From Todiramphus chloris collaris (taxonomy: Eukaryota > Chordata > Aves > Coraciiformes > Alcedinidae): a DNA stretch of 64,000 nt. The translations under genes and the position numbers were made by a program. Each line of letters begins with the position of its first letter. Positions within the stretch are counted from its first letter, which is position 1. Positions 24,537-37,141 of the stretch are shown in pieces. The stretch spans positions 14,949,065-15,013,064 of the forward strand of contig JANVCC010000030.1 in assembly GCA_025345505.1 (NCBI GenBank), read 5' to 3'. The notes under the pieces were generated by a model. The model was not told where the DNA came from. It searched no databases and saw only the letters and a program-made list of their open reading frames with translations.

Positions 24537-24693
24537 AACTTTTCTTCCTTTGACACTCCTAACTTTTCTTCCTTTGACACTCCTAACTTTTCTTCCTTTG
24601 ACACTCCTAACTTTTCTTCCTTTGACACTCCTAACTNNNNNNNNNNTTCTTCCTTTGACACTCCTAACTTTTCTTCCTTTGACACTCCTAACT
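24537..24693. repeat. 24-bp tandem repeat array (minisatellite) with assembly gap
   Basis: The unit begins 'aacttttcttcctttgacac' and is 24 bp long. Complete identical units lie at 24537-24560, 24561-24584, 24585-24608, 24609-24632 and 24666-24689, with partial units on both sides of a run of N. No substitution is seen between units, pointing to recent expansion or homogenisation. Because 24 is a multiple of three, several frames on both strands stay open through the array; this is a by-product of the period, not evidence of a gene. The true copy number is unknown because of the gap. Confidence 0.97.
24637..24646. other. Assembly gap (10 N)
   Basis: Ten N bases inside the 24-bp array. The left flank stops after unit position 4 and the right flank resumes at unit position 6. 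An in-phase fill would therefore be 1 base plus a multiple of 24, so ten is a placeholder and not a measured length. Confidence 0.95.
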
Positions 24694-25758
24694 AAGTCTT
24701 GCAAGCTTACATTTGTTGTTGCTGTTGTTGTCAAGTAACCAATAGTAAATAATATTTTGGTCAAGGCTCTTAAAACGGGTAGCTGAACCTCAAAGCATTT
24801 CTGAGGTGTTTGTACCATGAGTACCATTGCCCCTGAATTGTGATTAGGGGAAGCATGGTGCTGACAAGGTATCTTAAAGTGAGACAAAAAATAAAAAATT
24901 GTGCTGTAATTTATTTATGACACATTCCCTGACAGAAATCCTGCACACCTGGATGTAGAGAAATGAAGAAAAGCCTGAGCAGACTAAAGTAACTAACTTA
25001 TTAATCTAGAAAAAGGAGATTAAAGGAGATTTTTACCTTGTGCCCCTTGTTTCAGGTTAGAGTTTAACAAGAGTCTTCCTTCTAGAGACACAGGGTTCCT
25101 GTAAGTGGCAGAATATAAAATATTGCAGGGAAGGAAAAGCCAGCCCTTGAATTCCAAAAATACTGTCTCCTTTCAAAGTAAGATTTATATGCAAGGAGAC
25201 AATCTCTCTTACAGAGTTTTTCCTGTTGCTTGGAGTCCACTCACTGAAAACAAGCACACAATTTAAAAAGATACTGGAAGAACAACTTGGACACAGAGAA
25301 AGGAATGACCTGGAGTCTTAAAAAACAGACAAGCTTTTCAGTAGCTTGGAGCTTGGAATGAGAAGCTAAAAGTCATGTAAGGCCAGTAAAGTTTGAGGCA
25401 TTCTTGTTACCTAAAAAATAACCCTTCTTGGCTTTTCTCGCTAGTATCTCTGCTCAGGAATTAAGTTAACAGTTTTGTGGGGAAGCTCAATGCAAATCTG
25501 CAGCTGTGGTGGTGAGTTTTCTTGAATGTGGAAAGGGTCAGGATGAGTGAGTGGTTAGGTTATTTGAGGGCTGGTGTTCCTGAGCCCTCTTTGTCTGGGA
25601 TCCAGACAAGCCTTCCTGTTGAGAAACACTGGCCTACTTCTTCAGTGCAAGATAAACAACATACCAGCTCCTACTCTAGCAGGACAGTGGAAGTAGTGAG
25701 CTATTTCCATTTAATATTACAAGAATACCTTCTGGAGGTATCTAAGCAGAAGTAGCAG

Positions 25759-25800
25759 TTTCTCTCTCTCTTTCTCACCCCTCCTCTCTCTCTCCCTCTC
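25759..25800. repeat. Polypyrimidine (CT)n tract
   Basis: About 42 bases of almost pure C/T with CT dinucleotide runs, broken by a single A. Such tracts can form triplex DNA and vary in length. Confidence 0.85.
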
Positions 25801-26082
25801 ATTCCTTGGTTTTATTAAGACAGTTCTTGCAAACTTTTTGGAGATGATGTGGGGGTTTCTTGCAAGGAAAAGGTTTGGTTTTGCTTTCAGACTGTGGCTC
25901 CTGAGGATTAAGTATGTCCTAGTCAAAGCTGAAGATGTGTCCATGTGGGAACTTCTGCATATGTGGGGTGAAAGTGTGAGTACTACCAGCTGTATTCAGG
26001 GATATACAGGTTCATCAGCAGAGTAAGCAGAGAGTATGTGGGAATGCTTAATAACATGCACACACCCCACCCTTCCCCCCCT

Positions 26083-26215
26083 AAAAAAACACAAAAAAAA
26101 ACCCCAAACCAAAACAACCACCCCAAACCCCCCAACCAATGCAACAAATCAATGCCACAACATAAAACAATAACCCAACAAAACCCAATAACCCAACAAA
26201 ACAAAGCAAATAGAG
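26083..26215. repeat. Long A/C-rich strand-asymmetric tract
   Basis: About 130 bases nearly free of G and T on the plus strand, including runs of C (cccccc) and A. It contains a repeated 'caataacccaacaaaac' block. Probably decayed simple-repeat DNA. Confidence 0.85.
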
Positions 26216-28396
26216 CCGTATGTGCTTTGTTTAAATCAAACAAGCCCAGATAAAAAAATATCTCAAGGACTTGTTTGTCGTGTAATGAGGCACCACAGCA
26301 ACACATGGAAATGACTTTGCTGCCTTGGTAAGGGTTTAAGCTGTGCTCTGAGAAGCACTTCCTTTGCTGTGCCCCTTAGGAGGCACTGTCTAGGACATGG
26401 GGAAAGGGATACAGAAGATGTTTTGTGGCACTTTTGAAACTGGTAGTTTGTGGCTTTAAGTTGGGCTGCTTTTTGCAACTTGGTCCAAGTTTTCTTGGGA
26501 CTCCTTAAGAAACCCCAAAATCCCATAGTACTGGGTACTACAATGGTTCTCCCTCTCTTCTGCCACAGATACCTTGCACGGGGGCAAAAGCAGATAGAAA
26601 CACTGCCTTCAATAGTATCTGGGTTTATTCTTTGTTTTGGATTGTCTTCTTTAGGGTATTTGGACGGGATGGTACTTTCATCTCCAGCCCCTTATACACC
26701 CTTGTGACAGTTTAAAGCAGTCAGCAAACTGCCTGTATAAGAACATGTGTGTACGTAGAGCCCATATATTCTAGTGATGACTGTACAGGCTGTTACATAT
26801 ACCCTTAATAATTGTATCACTTGTCTAGTTTTCTGTGTATGAAAAGCATAGAGGTACTTATCAACAGATATAAATGCATACTAAAATGCTATGATGTGGT
26901 TGAAGGGGTCTTACCAGGAGATGTGTGGGAAGTACTCCTTGTTATGGCTGTACCAACCTTGACTAGCCCAACTGTGATGAACTCAAGCTGAAGAAACCTT
27001 TGTACCAGACAGTATTTTCCAGTTAATTATATATATTTGTACATCTGGGCGTGTATGTGTGGACAAATGAGATCATCCATTCCTTTGAGACTTTTTTTTT
27101 ATCCTATCCGGAACAGTTTTCCTCTCCCTAGCTCCTTTCCAGGAGCTCAGCAACAACAATAGAGCCAAGAGCCTTCTCTCTCATCTGATGTCTGCAGTCC
27201 AGTGTCTTCTCCAGGGTGTGGGCTCCAGGCACTCCAGCGGTGTCCACCCCAAGGACTCATCCAGCTTGTGTCTGCTGCATTTCCAAACTCAGATAACATG
27301 GAATGTTTCCAGGCCAGCCTGGCTGCTGGCCAGGTTCTTGCCAGAACCAGGAAACAGGAAAAAAGTGGGGTTTTTGTTTGTCTGTCTTATGTATCTGAAT
27401 ATGAGAGAAACGTGACGAAGGAAAACTCTAGGTTTTGATCCATATGGTATCCCTTCATGGTGTGCATTCAAGGGTCTAGCTCACCTTCAATTCAAACAGA
27501 TTTGTTCTATAGATGAAATTGAAATCTTTTATTTTAGGACTCGCTTAGAAGTTTTGGGCTTAATTTTGGTTGCTTTTTATAGAGGTGGGTTGGTTTGTGT
27601 AGGGTTTTTGTTTTGGTTTGGTTTTGAATGGCATTATTATTTTTTCCTTCCCGTATTTTCTTGGATCAAAAGGTTCACTGAGATGCCAAACTATGGCTGG
27701 CTACAGCTTCAGTACATCTTGTAACAATGCAGGCCATGACATGCCAGAGTGATGGAGCGTGGTATGTACAGTCCAGGAAAGATGTGACAGATTAACACTG
27801 CTGATAATATTTGCTGCTCCGGATCTTCTACTAAAATCCCCTTCTTTCAGATAGTTTAACTCTTGAGACACTGATACAGTGAGTACCCAAAGAAAACGGA
27901 TGCCTGCTGACAACCACACCAGTGGTGGGCAGTTGGAGTATTTTGTGCTCCATCAGAACAGTAGTTCTTCATTGTAGAGCTGGGCAACTGTAGAAATGTG
28001 TCTTGATCTTAACTAGCAAGGGAACCATAATTTCTATTTAATTTCTGTGTAATTTCTGTCTGGAGTCTGCATCTGGCCCCCTGCTTCTACGAGAAGCATT
28101 AGGAATACTGAGCAGCACCCACCATGGTGCTCGGTGGCATAAGGTGTGATAGCTCCAAAATATATTCCACCTCCCTCAGTCAGAAAGATCATGTTGCAAA
28201 GGGGAGGGTTTTAGGAGTATGAGGAAATAATGTGGGGAAAAAAACCCTTTTTCTTCCTCTTCCCATTCATCTTCTCCCACTTTCCCCACCAAGAAAGAAC
28301 AATGTGTTGTGCAATGCCTGCAAAACTTCCGTAGCGTAGGCCAGGCTTTGCAAAGGTACTCTAGCTCTGTCTTGGGTTTGGGGAATATAATCAGGT

Positions 28397-28442
28397 TAAA
28401 TTTATAGTTTTGCTTTGAGTAAATTTATAGTTTTTGCTTATG
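28397..28442. repeat. Imperfect 23-bp tandem duplication
   Basis: 'taaatttatagttttgcttt' at 28397 recurs from 28420 with a one-base insertion in the T run. Two copies only. Confidence 0.85.
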
Positions 28443-29264
28443 AACTAGTGAGAGTCTGATCTACGGGCCAGCCCACAGGGGAAGGAGGCAAACCTGGATG
28501 ATGGGATCATTCATTCTTAACCTGAAACAAGAGGGATGTGCAGGATGAATAGGTGTCATTTCTGAGTGTAATGCACCTTTTCAAAGGAAGCTGACCTCTC
28601 ATCTGATCAAGTCTTAACCTTGTGGCAGACAATGAAAGTTGATTGCTGTACTCAACAGATTTATGGTTTCCTTTGCAGTCTCTCTCTTTCTCAAAGTTTT
28701 ATAACATCTGCCTGGATGGAAGAGATTGTAGAGATGGTTTGAATATCAGGATTGCTCACCTGCCCCAGAGGGATTGTCTGGAGGACTCGGGAGCTTCCTC
28801 CTGCTTACCTAAGCAGTAGCAGGACTCTTTTGGTGACAATCCATTCCAGTTTTTACAACAGAAGGTATAAGCAGTTTCCAAAATTTGGAGAGGAAATGCA
28901 CGTACAGATCTCCCTTCATTATAGTAAGTAGTAGGAGGAAAGAAAGAAAAGTCCTGCAATGATCATTATTGAGTTGAAAATAAAAATCTCTAGGATGCCC
29001 TAGCCACTGGTTTAGAAAGACAGTGATTTTCCAGCTAGCACTGGACAGGTTCAGGGCAAGCTCTGGGATGAATCCTTGCTTTGGGATAGGAGCCCTGTTC
29101 TGATTGTAAAATGATTTCTCAAAAACACACTCTGCAACAACTACAGCAAGAAATTCTGGTCTTAAGTGGAATTTGATGAATTTTGCTTGGCAGGATCCAG
29201 AGAGGGAAAAGAAAGGGCAGATCACCAGAAGCAGTCTGAATTCAAATAGCTGTGTTTTTCTGAA

Positions 29265-29380
29265 AACCAAACCAAAAACCAAAAACCAACAACAAAATAA
29301 TAAAAAACCCAAAAAACAAACAAACAAAAAAAAATAACAACAACAACAAAAATCCCCAAACAAACAATAACCACAACCAA
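29265..29380. repeat. A/C-rich low-complexity tract
   Basis: Built of aaacc, caaa, caac and aata units and nearly lacking G on the plus strand. It resembles the tracts at 20458 and 26083. Confidence 0.85.
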
Positions 29381-31172
29381 TCAATTGAGTAGATAGGGCA
29401 ATTCTTGCTGGTTTGTCTTTTTTCCTTACTTCTTCAATAGAGTCACTGGTATAAGGAAGCTAGAGCCCTGTTTATTATTTGAAAGTGTTTGCTAATGTAT
29501 ATATCTATTCTAATCCAGAAACAGAACCTTCACATTAGGTCCTAGACCTTTCCATTTTGCTTTTTGATGATCTAAATCTACCCATTTCTATGGCACTGGC
29601 AATGGACTACACCTAGTCCATTCACCCTTGCACCTATGCTGGAGAGTAAAGTTATTGCATAGATTTACTGTACCTTATCTCTTCTGCTGTACCCAGACAC
29701 ACGTATGTCCTCAAAGGGCAGCCTGTGCCATGTTCAACATGGACTGAGCTGCCTCCCCTCGTCCCAGAACGAGAGCTGGAAAAAGGGAAGTTACCTTATT
29801 GTAAGTGGTGTGCTTGAAAATTACACCCGAGCTTACCTTGCGGTAACTTGCTCATGTAGTCATGGCCTTAAGGTTTTTCCTTAGTATCCATGGCCACAAC
29901 ATCTAAGCATTTTATGGTTCAGCATACACTAAACATTAATTTCAAATTATTGAGAATATTTCCATGACTCAACAACTTTCTAATGACTGTGTACCTTGTT
30001 AAAGTCTTGCAGCTCTTTAATAACAAAGTTTTCCCTGATCCCTTGGCATTTAAACAGCCTCTATAACTGAAATGAAATGCATAGCTGAAGTGTTTTTTTA
30101 GGACACTCGATTTAAAGTGAGCCTAAAGCAGAAAGGACTCTTTGAACATCTCCAGAATGGACAATCCCAGAGCTGTCCGTATACAGTCTGAATTAATTAT
30201 TCCCTTCATGGAAATTGTACAAGATGTCCCCCAGGCTCTTTTTGACTGCCTTGCTGCCCTTTTGTGATAATCCCTTGCTATCCTCTGGGCTTTCTGTGGT
30301 CCTAAACTTAACATATAAAGCTATTTTTATCTAGGGGCTAGGGTGTGAATAAATGCAGAGAATGTCTCTCAACATGACTTTGTGTTTGTCAGCCTTCCTT
30401 TTACTTGATTAGAAGTGCTCAAACTTTTTTGCAAGCTGCCTTTGAGCATCCTCTGGTGAAATAGCTGCAGTTAAGAAGGATTTCTTCTCCCGTGGGTCAC
30501 ACGAGGGAGCAATTAGCCAGGAGCAAAAGGGAAGCTTGGAGGCAGACCAGAGGCTTAAGAGGGAGAGACCACGATCTCTATTCTTTAGTGCATAATGGCT
30601 GCATGAAATGACCTTGGACAAGTCTCCTTGCCACTCTTGGGTAACATAGGTATGATGCAGGCATTCATCCTGCAGCGCTGCCAGAGCTGCACTGTATGCC
30701 TTTGCTGGGCTCAGCTCAACTCATTTAGTTTGGGGTTTCAACAGCACCTTAGGGAATGGGGTTCCTAACCCTCCATTAATTTTAAATGGGGACATAGGTG
30801 CCTCTAGGGTTCTTGAAAAAATCCAGCTCTTAATGTTTTATAGAAAGGGTATAATGTACCAGGAGAAAAAAAAAAAGAGAAGATTTTGTTTATATCATTA
30901 GTTGTGATGAGTCCTTAGGATGGAGGCAATTTATCGAAGCATTGCAAAGTTCCCCTGCAACAAGCCCCACAACCACTTATCTTTAATGACCATCAGGGGA
31001 GAGAGCACACAGCACAACTGCTTTGTACCAAAATGCCAGTTCAGTCAGCCAGTCGCTAGCAGCAGGTTACCTGCTCTGCAAGAGCCTTGCTGAATTCCTC
31101 CTGGCAGCAGGGTCGCTTCTGAGAATTTAAAAACTGTGGAACTCCAGTTGTTTCATCATTTAAACATCAGTT

Positions 31173-31216
31173 GAGAAATACCTTCTGCTGGGCTGAGAAA
31201 TACCTTCTGCTGGGCT
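31173..31216. repeat. Exact 22-bp tandem duplication
   Basis: A 22-base unit starting 'gagaaatacc' and ending 'gctgggct' occurs twice with no mismatch (31173-31194 and 31195-31216). The identity suggests a recent slippage or repair event. Confidence 0.95.
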
Positions 31217-31852
31217 TAAAAAAACCCAAAACCACCCAATCACTGTACCCAACTTGCGACTCGGCTGTGGCAGGGCTGCTTTTTGAAGTCAGCCAGATGT
31301 TTGCCTTGGGCATTGCCAGTTGTGCTCCAGCTGTGCTGGAGATCATCAGCTGGCAGGTTTGCTGGCTTGGGTACATCTGGTCTCGCTGCTGCCTCATACC
31401 TGCCCGGCCTAAAGCTTGCACAGGGCTACTACAAAGACCCACCATGAGCTAGACTGGGAAAAAGGCTAGCTTAGATAAAGGCTTAGCCAGTGTCAGCTTG
31501 CTTGTGAAACGGATGAAACACCTACAAGTGCTGGACACCCATAGTACTGGACAGGACCATAAGTGCATTCAGTGGGCTCTGCTGTGACAGAGAAATGGTG
31601 GTCTTGGATGTTCTGGGCCCACAAGAGCTGTGGTCGGTCAGTTTGGGTCACAGGTAACATGACCAGCATTCTGTCAGGCCATCATCCTTCTTATTTCAAT
31701 GTAAACACTTCCCACCTGTCCCAAATATGCGTGCCATTCTCCAAGACTTTCCAGCATTGCTTACATTTGCAGAACTTTATTCCCTGCTCCCGCTCCCAGT
31801 GGCGCATCTGTTCCCATCACAGCTGTGGACACTCTGTTCTGTCTGGCTGACA

Positions 31853-31888
31853 CCCCAGCCCCCCCTTCCCCTCCAAACCGCCTCCCCC
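31853..31888 (-). other. Candidate G-quadruplex (minus strand)
   Basis: On the plus strand four C runs lie close together: 31853-31856 (4), 31859-31865 (7), 31868-31871 (4) and 31884-31888 (5). The minus strand therefore has four runs of four or more G with gaps of 12, 2 and 2 bases, which fits an intramolecular quadruplex with one long loop. Function is unknown. Confidence 0.6.
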
Positions 31889-34079
31889 TCCAAGATCAAA
31901 ATACTCTGTTTTTATTTATTTACCCTGCAGCTGTCAGTGTTGTGTCTGGGTCAGGGCACTGCAGCGTGGAGGGACACGCGATACGTGGAAAATCCTTAAA
32001 ACTGCCAATCCTGACAGTAACCAACATACACACCAACAACAAATACATCCCTTGGCCCTTTGGAAACAACAGGCCCAGGTGATGGAAGAAATGACATTGG
32101 TGGAGGCTGGTACAGACATCCTGGCCTGAGCCAGCACCATGTTTGCACGTGGCCTGGGAGAAGAGGCAGGGCTGACCACCCCGAAGTTTTTCAATGCTGC
32201 ACAGAAATGCACAAGGCAGAGATGTGTCTGAGAGACAACGGGCAATGGCTCTGCTGTCTCTCTGGCCCCCACGCTGCTTGTTAAGATGATGGGAAACACT
32301 GGGAGTGTCACAAAGTGGAAGATGTTGAGGAACAGGAAGCATCTGGGATGGCACATAGTGGCAAAGAAAGGCAGAGCCAGGAATAAGTCTGATTTTCTTA
32401 CTTTTCTCTCCTGATTTTAATCTTAGTATCCAGACACCAGCTTTGGTGGAGGTGAGGTCTCAGCCCTCTTCAGCCGCAGCATCCTATAAAGAGAGGCTGG
32501 TACATGGACTGGCCAGTGGACCTCTCTTTCCTACATCAGTGCAAACCTTGCCCTGGTGTAAAGACAGAAGTCTTTACCTGAGTAGAGCAATGAGTATGAT
32601 TATGATTTGGGGTTGGAGAGAAATAGGAAGAGCTTTTAAGTAGTCAGTGCCTAGAAAATAGATGCTCGCTGCTGACCATTGTTGATTGATACAACACATT
32701 TTCTGTGTTTTCAGGAGGAATTGAACAGTGTCTGGATGAATATACTTGGTCAAAATTCCCTGCTGTGCAGTGATACAGAACTGCAGTGGCTCTTCCCCAC
32801 GTCGCCCACCCTATGCTGGGCCCAACAGCCATAAGTGAGGCCCCGTTGTACAGTCACTTGTGCTGCTTCATGGAAGAGACCTGCTGGTTGATGGGCAGGA
32901 TGCTCTGGGTGTGTGACATAGAGTTGCTCTGTATGCAGAGCAATGAACTCAAATTGTCCATCTCACCTGTAAAGGGGTATTCAGAGGTTCTGCTCTCTTT
33001 AAGCAACCTTTTATCTCTGCTCAGATGCTCAAGGGAGCTGAGTTCACATTCCAGATGCTATTAGGTACCCAGCACCCTGCCGCACTGCACACACATTTAG
33101 TTGGTTGCTTTGGGAGGCTATTGTGGCCATGTGGCCATTAGGAGCCAGGGATAGATTGACTGGCTCAGGGCTACTGTGTGTCAGCAGCAATGATTTTTTT
33201 CAGTATTCTAGACCCTGTTTTTTAGACAATCACTTTGTCTCTTCCACCCCACACAAACGCCTTCTAAAAAATAGCTCTAATCTGGCTGCTGTGAGTTTGC
33301 TTAAAGACACTCGCCCACATTATGGCTACACCACTAAACCTGGCTGTGGTTTCCTGAACGCAAAGAGCTGGGTGCAGCTGAAGGCAGCCTTCCCCTGCCA
33401 ACCCGGGTGTTTGCTGCTGCCAGCAGCTGTGATTCAGTCTGAGGTAGGATGCACACTACAGCAGCTGGGTGTGTGGCTGGAAAACAGGTCTTCTACAGCT
33501 GCCAATCACTGCCCCAGGCAGTGCTCAGGGCCACAAGAACTGCTTTTCCCTCAGTCCCTTCTCAGGGTGTGGGAGAAAGGGGCATCACTCTCCCCTCTTT
33601 AGCTCCAGGATGACATTAAGAAAGGCTGGTATGGAGAAAGGAATTTCCTCCCACCTCTCTTTCTCCTTCCCTAAGAATACCCTGTTTGCAGGATCTGTCA
33701 AAAATCAGAACAGCGAGCAAACTGAACCCCAGGTGAGGAAGGAGCCAGCAGCAGCATTGCAAACAGGTCACAGGTGCTCTTGGTCAGCTTCCTACCTGCT
33801 CAGCATAACCCACCTTTTTACTGGCACCATCCCAAGTGCTGCAAGGCAACTAGTGGGTACCTAGCTGGAACCTCTTCCTTGGACTTCCAGAAAAATGTGG
33901 TTTTGGCATGCAGACTTCTGGGAGAGGGGATGGAGGTGCGTGGGCAGGCTGCAGGATGTCTGGAGTCTGGTATTTCATGCAGGCATAGGATTAGAAGCCT
34001 GAATTAAAAGCTGTCTTCAATGGGGATATGCTGGCTCTAGGCACTAAACTTGCTTTGTGATAGTCAAGTAGGGTTGTCA

Positions 34080-34256
34080 AGCACGGGAACAGGCTGCCCG
34101 GGGAAGTGGTTGTGTTACCATCCCTGGACATATTTAAAGGACTTAAGAATGTGGTTCTGATGGACGTGGTTTAGTGGTGACCTGGCAGTGCTGGGTTAAC
34201 AGTTGGACTTGATGGTATTAAAAGTCTCTTCCAACCAAAATGATTCTATGATTCTA
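34080..34256 (+). mobile_element. CR1 retroposon 3' tail, avian type
   Basis: About 177 bp in plus orientation. Landmarks are 'ggaacaggctgcccggggaa' (about 34086), 'ccatccctggacatatttaa' (about 34119), 'acgtggtttagtggtgacct' (about 34164), 'gttggacttgatgg' (34202), 'tcttccaaccaaaatgattc' (about 34227) and the terminal 'attctatgattcta'. It is strongly 5' truncated and carries no usable ORF. Its 3' end type ('ggttggacttgatg...ttccaacc') differs from the 17.7-18.4 kb copy, so the two belong to different CR1 subfamilies. Confidence 0.93.
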
Positions 34257-37126
34257 ATTGAATTGTCACATTGCTATCCCTTCAGTCAGGGAAGGGATAT
34301 GCAGGACCCTGAAGGCTGCAGAAGGCACTAGGAGGACAGAACACGTGTCACACCCATATTGCCATGCATCACTCAATCTCCGCAGCTAATGCAGCTCATT
34401 CAGAATCACAGCCCAGACCACAACCTTCTTCCTTGCAGCTCTGCCTTTGTCCTCCCAACTTGCAGGACTCACCTCCTTGCATTGCTGCCTCTTCTGCCAG
34501 TTGCAGCCCCACATTTTGGGCAGTGAGAAGAAGCAAGACCTGCAGGTGATAAGAAGTGAGAAAGAGAACATGACTTTTTTTCTGGCAATTCACCTACTTT
34601 CCCACCTAGTGTTGGATTCTTTCTGAAAGGCATTCTTTGAGAGGCATTACTGCTCCCAGAAGGCACAGAAGGTTGTGATCTACATTGATATTTACCTGTC
34701 TGTAGTGCATCTAAGTGATTGTAACAGCTACTATCAGCCTAGCAGGTTAATCAGGGATAGATTGTCTGGAACTACGGGTTCACATCCTAGCAGTAATGTT
34801 TTCAATCCTTCAGATGCAGCTAAACTTGTAGTTAGCAGCTTGCTTGGTGTTTAGAGATTGACATTAATAACATGTTATGCAAAAGCATCTCTTCCGGGAC
34901 AGAATCTTATTCCTCCCAGTGCAGCACATGCAGTTATTCCTTGTCTTCCACCCCAGAAGTGGCCACATGTCTGATTCTGGCTACGTATGCAGCAGCTTGT
35001 GAAACATGCCAAGACTCTCCAGCGTGCGAGGCATTAGAGAAATGTAAGACAGGATCTGAGCTATGACAAGCAGAGTTCATGGCATCATATTCCATCGTGC
35101 AGCAGGGGAAATAGGGATGCAAAATATGTTCTTGAGCTGAATAAGCCATTTGGACAAAATAAGGACTGAGGTGAACTTTAGTCTCCAAATTTAAACGAAA
35201 ACGGGATCGCAAGCATTCTAGCATTGGTGTGTCACAGTTACCTCATGAAAATACCACACCTCCATCCACACTATCTCTTTTCTAGTGTAGGAGTTTAATT
35301 TATAGTTCCAGTTGATGAAAAACACCCAAAGATTGGGGCAGAGCAAACAGGAACTCTGGTAGCTTGACTATGGCAGAGTGAGTCATTTCAATACACTGCA
35401 TTGTAGAACCTCAGCCCCCAGTGATTACTTTTCATTTCTCTTTTGATCTCATGGGACTTTTTATTTTTTGGATCTGCTCTGTGAGAAAGCATTTCTGATG
35501 TGAACGTTTTCTTAGGTCATCTTGCTGCCTCATGATTCGTGGTTAACACGGTGCTGGAGAAACCCAGAAAAAAAACCCTCAGGTTATCCCAGTCTAACCT
35601 AATCTCATCCAGCTGCAGCCCCCTGAGAACCAAATTGCAACAACTAAAGATTTTTCAGGCCAAGTAGCACTTCATTACATCATCAGCACCTCCACTTGGA
35701 GCAAAGGGAAGGGGGGAGCCCCAGCAATGGGTGGATGGTGTGTTTGGGCTCAGATTGCATCCATGGTGCAGAGATCCTGATTACAAAGCACGGCAAGTAT
35801 CGATCTCTGCTCTTCAACAGGAATTGAAGTAGTGTAAGCCAGGGAAACTGAACTCTCCATCCCTTGCTGGTTACAGTGGTGAGTCTGTGGAGCCTCATGC
35901 TTGCAGATAGCGTTCAGCAGCATGTATCTGCAATCTGTGCTTCTCTTTGCCATGGGGAAGCCCTGGTGGGTGCAGTGTTGGCCGTGTGGAAGAACATGGA
36001 GAGGGTGATGGTTCTCTGTACTCTGCAGGGTGGATGAGATTTTTGAAACCATGCAGTTAGCAGCCCTGGCCCTCACCAGGGGTTCAGTGTGCACAGACTG
36101 GAGCTACCATCAGACCAGACAGCGTAGGTAGCGCTGGATGTGCAGACAAGACAGCTGGCTTCTTGTGTAGCGGTAACCCAAGAGTTCACCCAGCTTCTCA
36201 GGAAGGATTTGCTGAGCTCTCTGTTATGTGGCTGTGTGGCTAGACAGTTCAAAGCTGCCTTGGCTACGCGTGCATCAGCTGTGCTCAATGCCTAGAGTTG
36301 CTTGGGGAGGTTTGTTTGATTGTCAAAACATTTTGGTGTCAAGGGCCTCTCCACAACCTCTGGTGTGATATGATCCCTGATTAATAGACTGTGCTTGACT
36401 GTTTGGGAGCCCATCCCAGTGCTATTTAGACCTACAGAGAGAAAGGGTAAGATACCAGTGTGTCAAAATGATAGCTGATGTGATGGTACCTGCTGGGGTT
36501 AGCAGAGCGTTGGGTATGCAAGGGCTGAAGTAGCGGGTATGTATCAGAGCATATTCAAATGCTGTGGCAAGTGATTGAGCTGAAGACACCAAAGCCCAGA
36601 CCTGCCTGTCCCACCAGGGTGAGATGCTCTTAAAGATGACCAGAGTGACTGTTTCTTGTTTTGGGGTGGGGTTTGAGGGGGATTCCCTCTGCTTTAGTTC
36701 TCTTAGATCCTTGGTCTGGGCTTGCTAGCAGCTTGGACACAGGCTTAGGTCCCCACTGCTCGACCATGGCTTGGTGAGCAAAGTTCAGCTGTTGCCGTGC
36801 TGGGGTTGGGCACAGTTCCACTCCTCGTGTGCACGCTGGAGGAGGAGCTTATGGTGGAGCAAAACCTGGTTCCACACTCAATTCCTGAGGGAGGAATGGC
36901 TGTGCCATGTGCAGAGTGCAGCCCATACAAGTAGCAAATGGCAGAAGCTGGCAGGTCTTGGGGATCTCATGCTTTGTCCTCCCCAGTATCTGGAATTGTG
37001 AAGAGGTATTGACACAAGCAACCTTTGAGAGTGCCTGACTCCATAACTAACCCGGCAATCTCCCTGCTGGTCCCCACTTACTGGGATATCGCTGCCATCA
37101 GCAGCCCCAGCGACTGGCAGCAGCAG

Positions 37127-37141
37127 CAGGTGACTCACCTG
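37127..37141. promoter_or_regulatory. Palindromic AP-1 site framed by E-boxes
   Basis: Reads caggtgactcacctg, a perfect odd palindrome. The centre tgactca is the AP-1 consensus and each end forms a CAGGTG/CACCTG E-box (Snail/ZEB type). A strong match by motif, but occupancy cannot be judged from sequence. Confidence 0.4.

Larger units (their letters stand above)
24694..34079. other. Non-coding DNA with many low-complexity tracts, no gene recognised
   Basis: No exon is recognised. The stretch holds a polypyrimidine tract (25759-25800), two long A/C-rich tracts (26083-26215 and 29265-29380), a T/G-rich tract (about 27560-27640), an imperfect 23-bp tandem pair (28397-28442), an exact 22-bp tandem pair (31173-31216) and a C-rich G-quadruplex candidate (31853-31888). 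The 191-codon minus-strand frame across 28809-29384 is driven by the A/C-rich tract and reads as F/C/L-rich low complexity. Confidence 0.55.

Noticed and set aside
24417..24887. Open frames on both strands through the 24-bp array with 8-residue repeats
   Set aside because: The period of 24 is divisible by three, so several frames stay open automatically, and the frames also run through the N gap. This is a minisatellite, not a repeat protein.
28809..29384. 191-codon minus-strand frame with a hydrophobic F/C/L-rich segment resembling membrane helices
   Set aside because: The hydrophobic part is the translation of the A/C-rich low-complexity tract at 29265-29380. No gene context.
33105..33602. 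165-codon plus-strand open frame
   Set aside because: A GC-richer stretch with few stops; no domain and overlapping frames in other phases.
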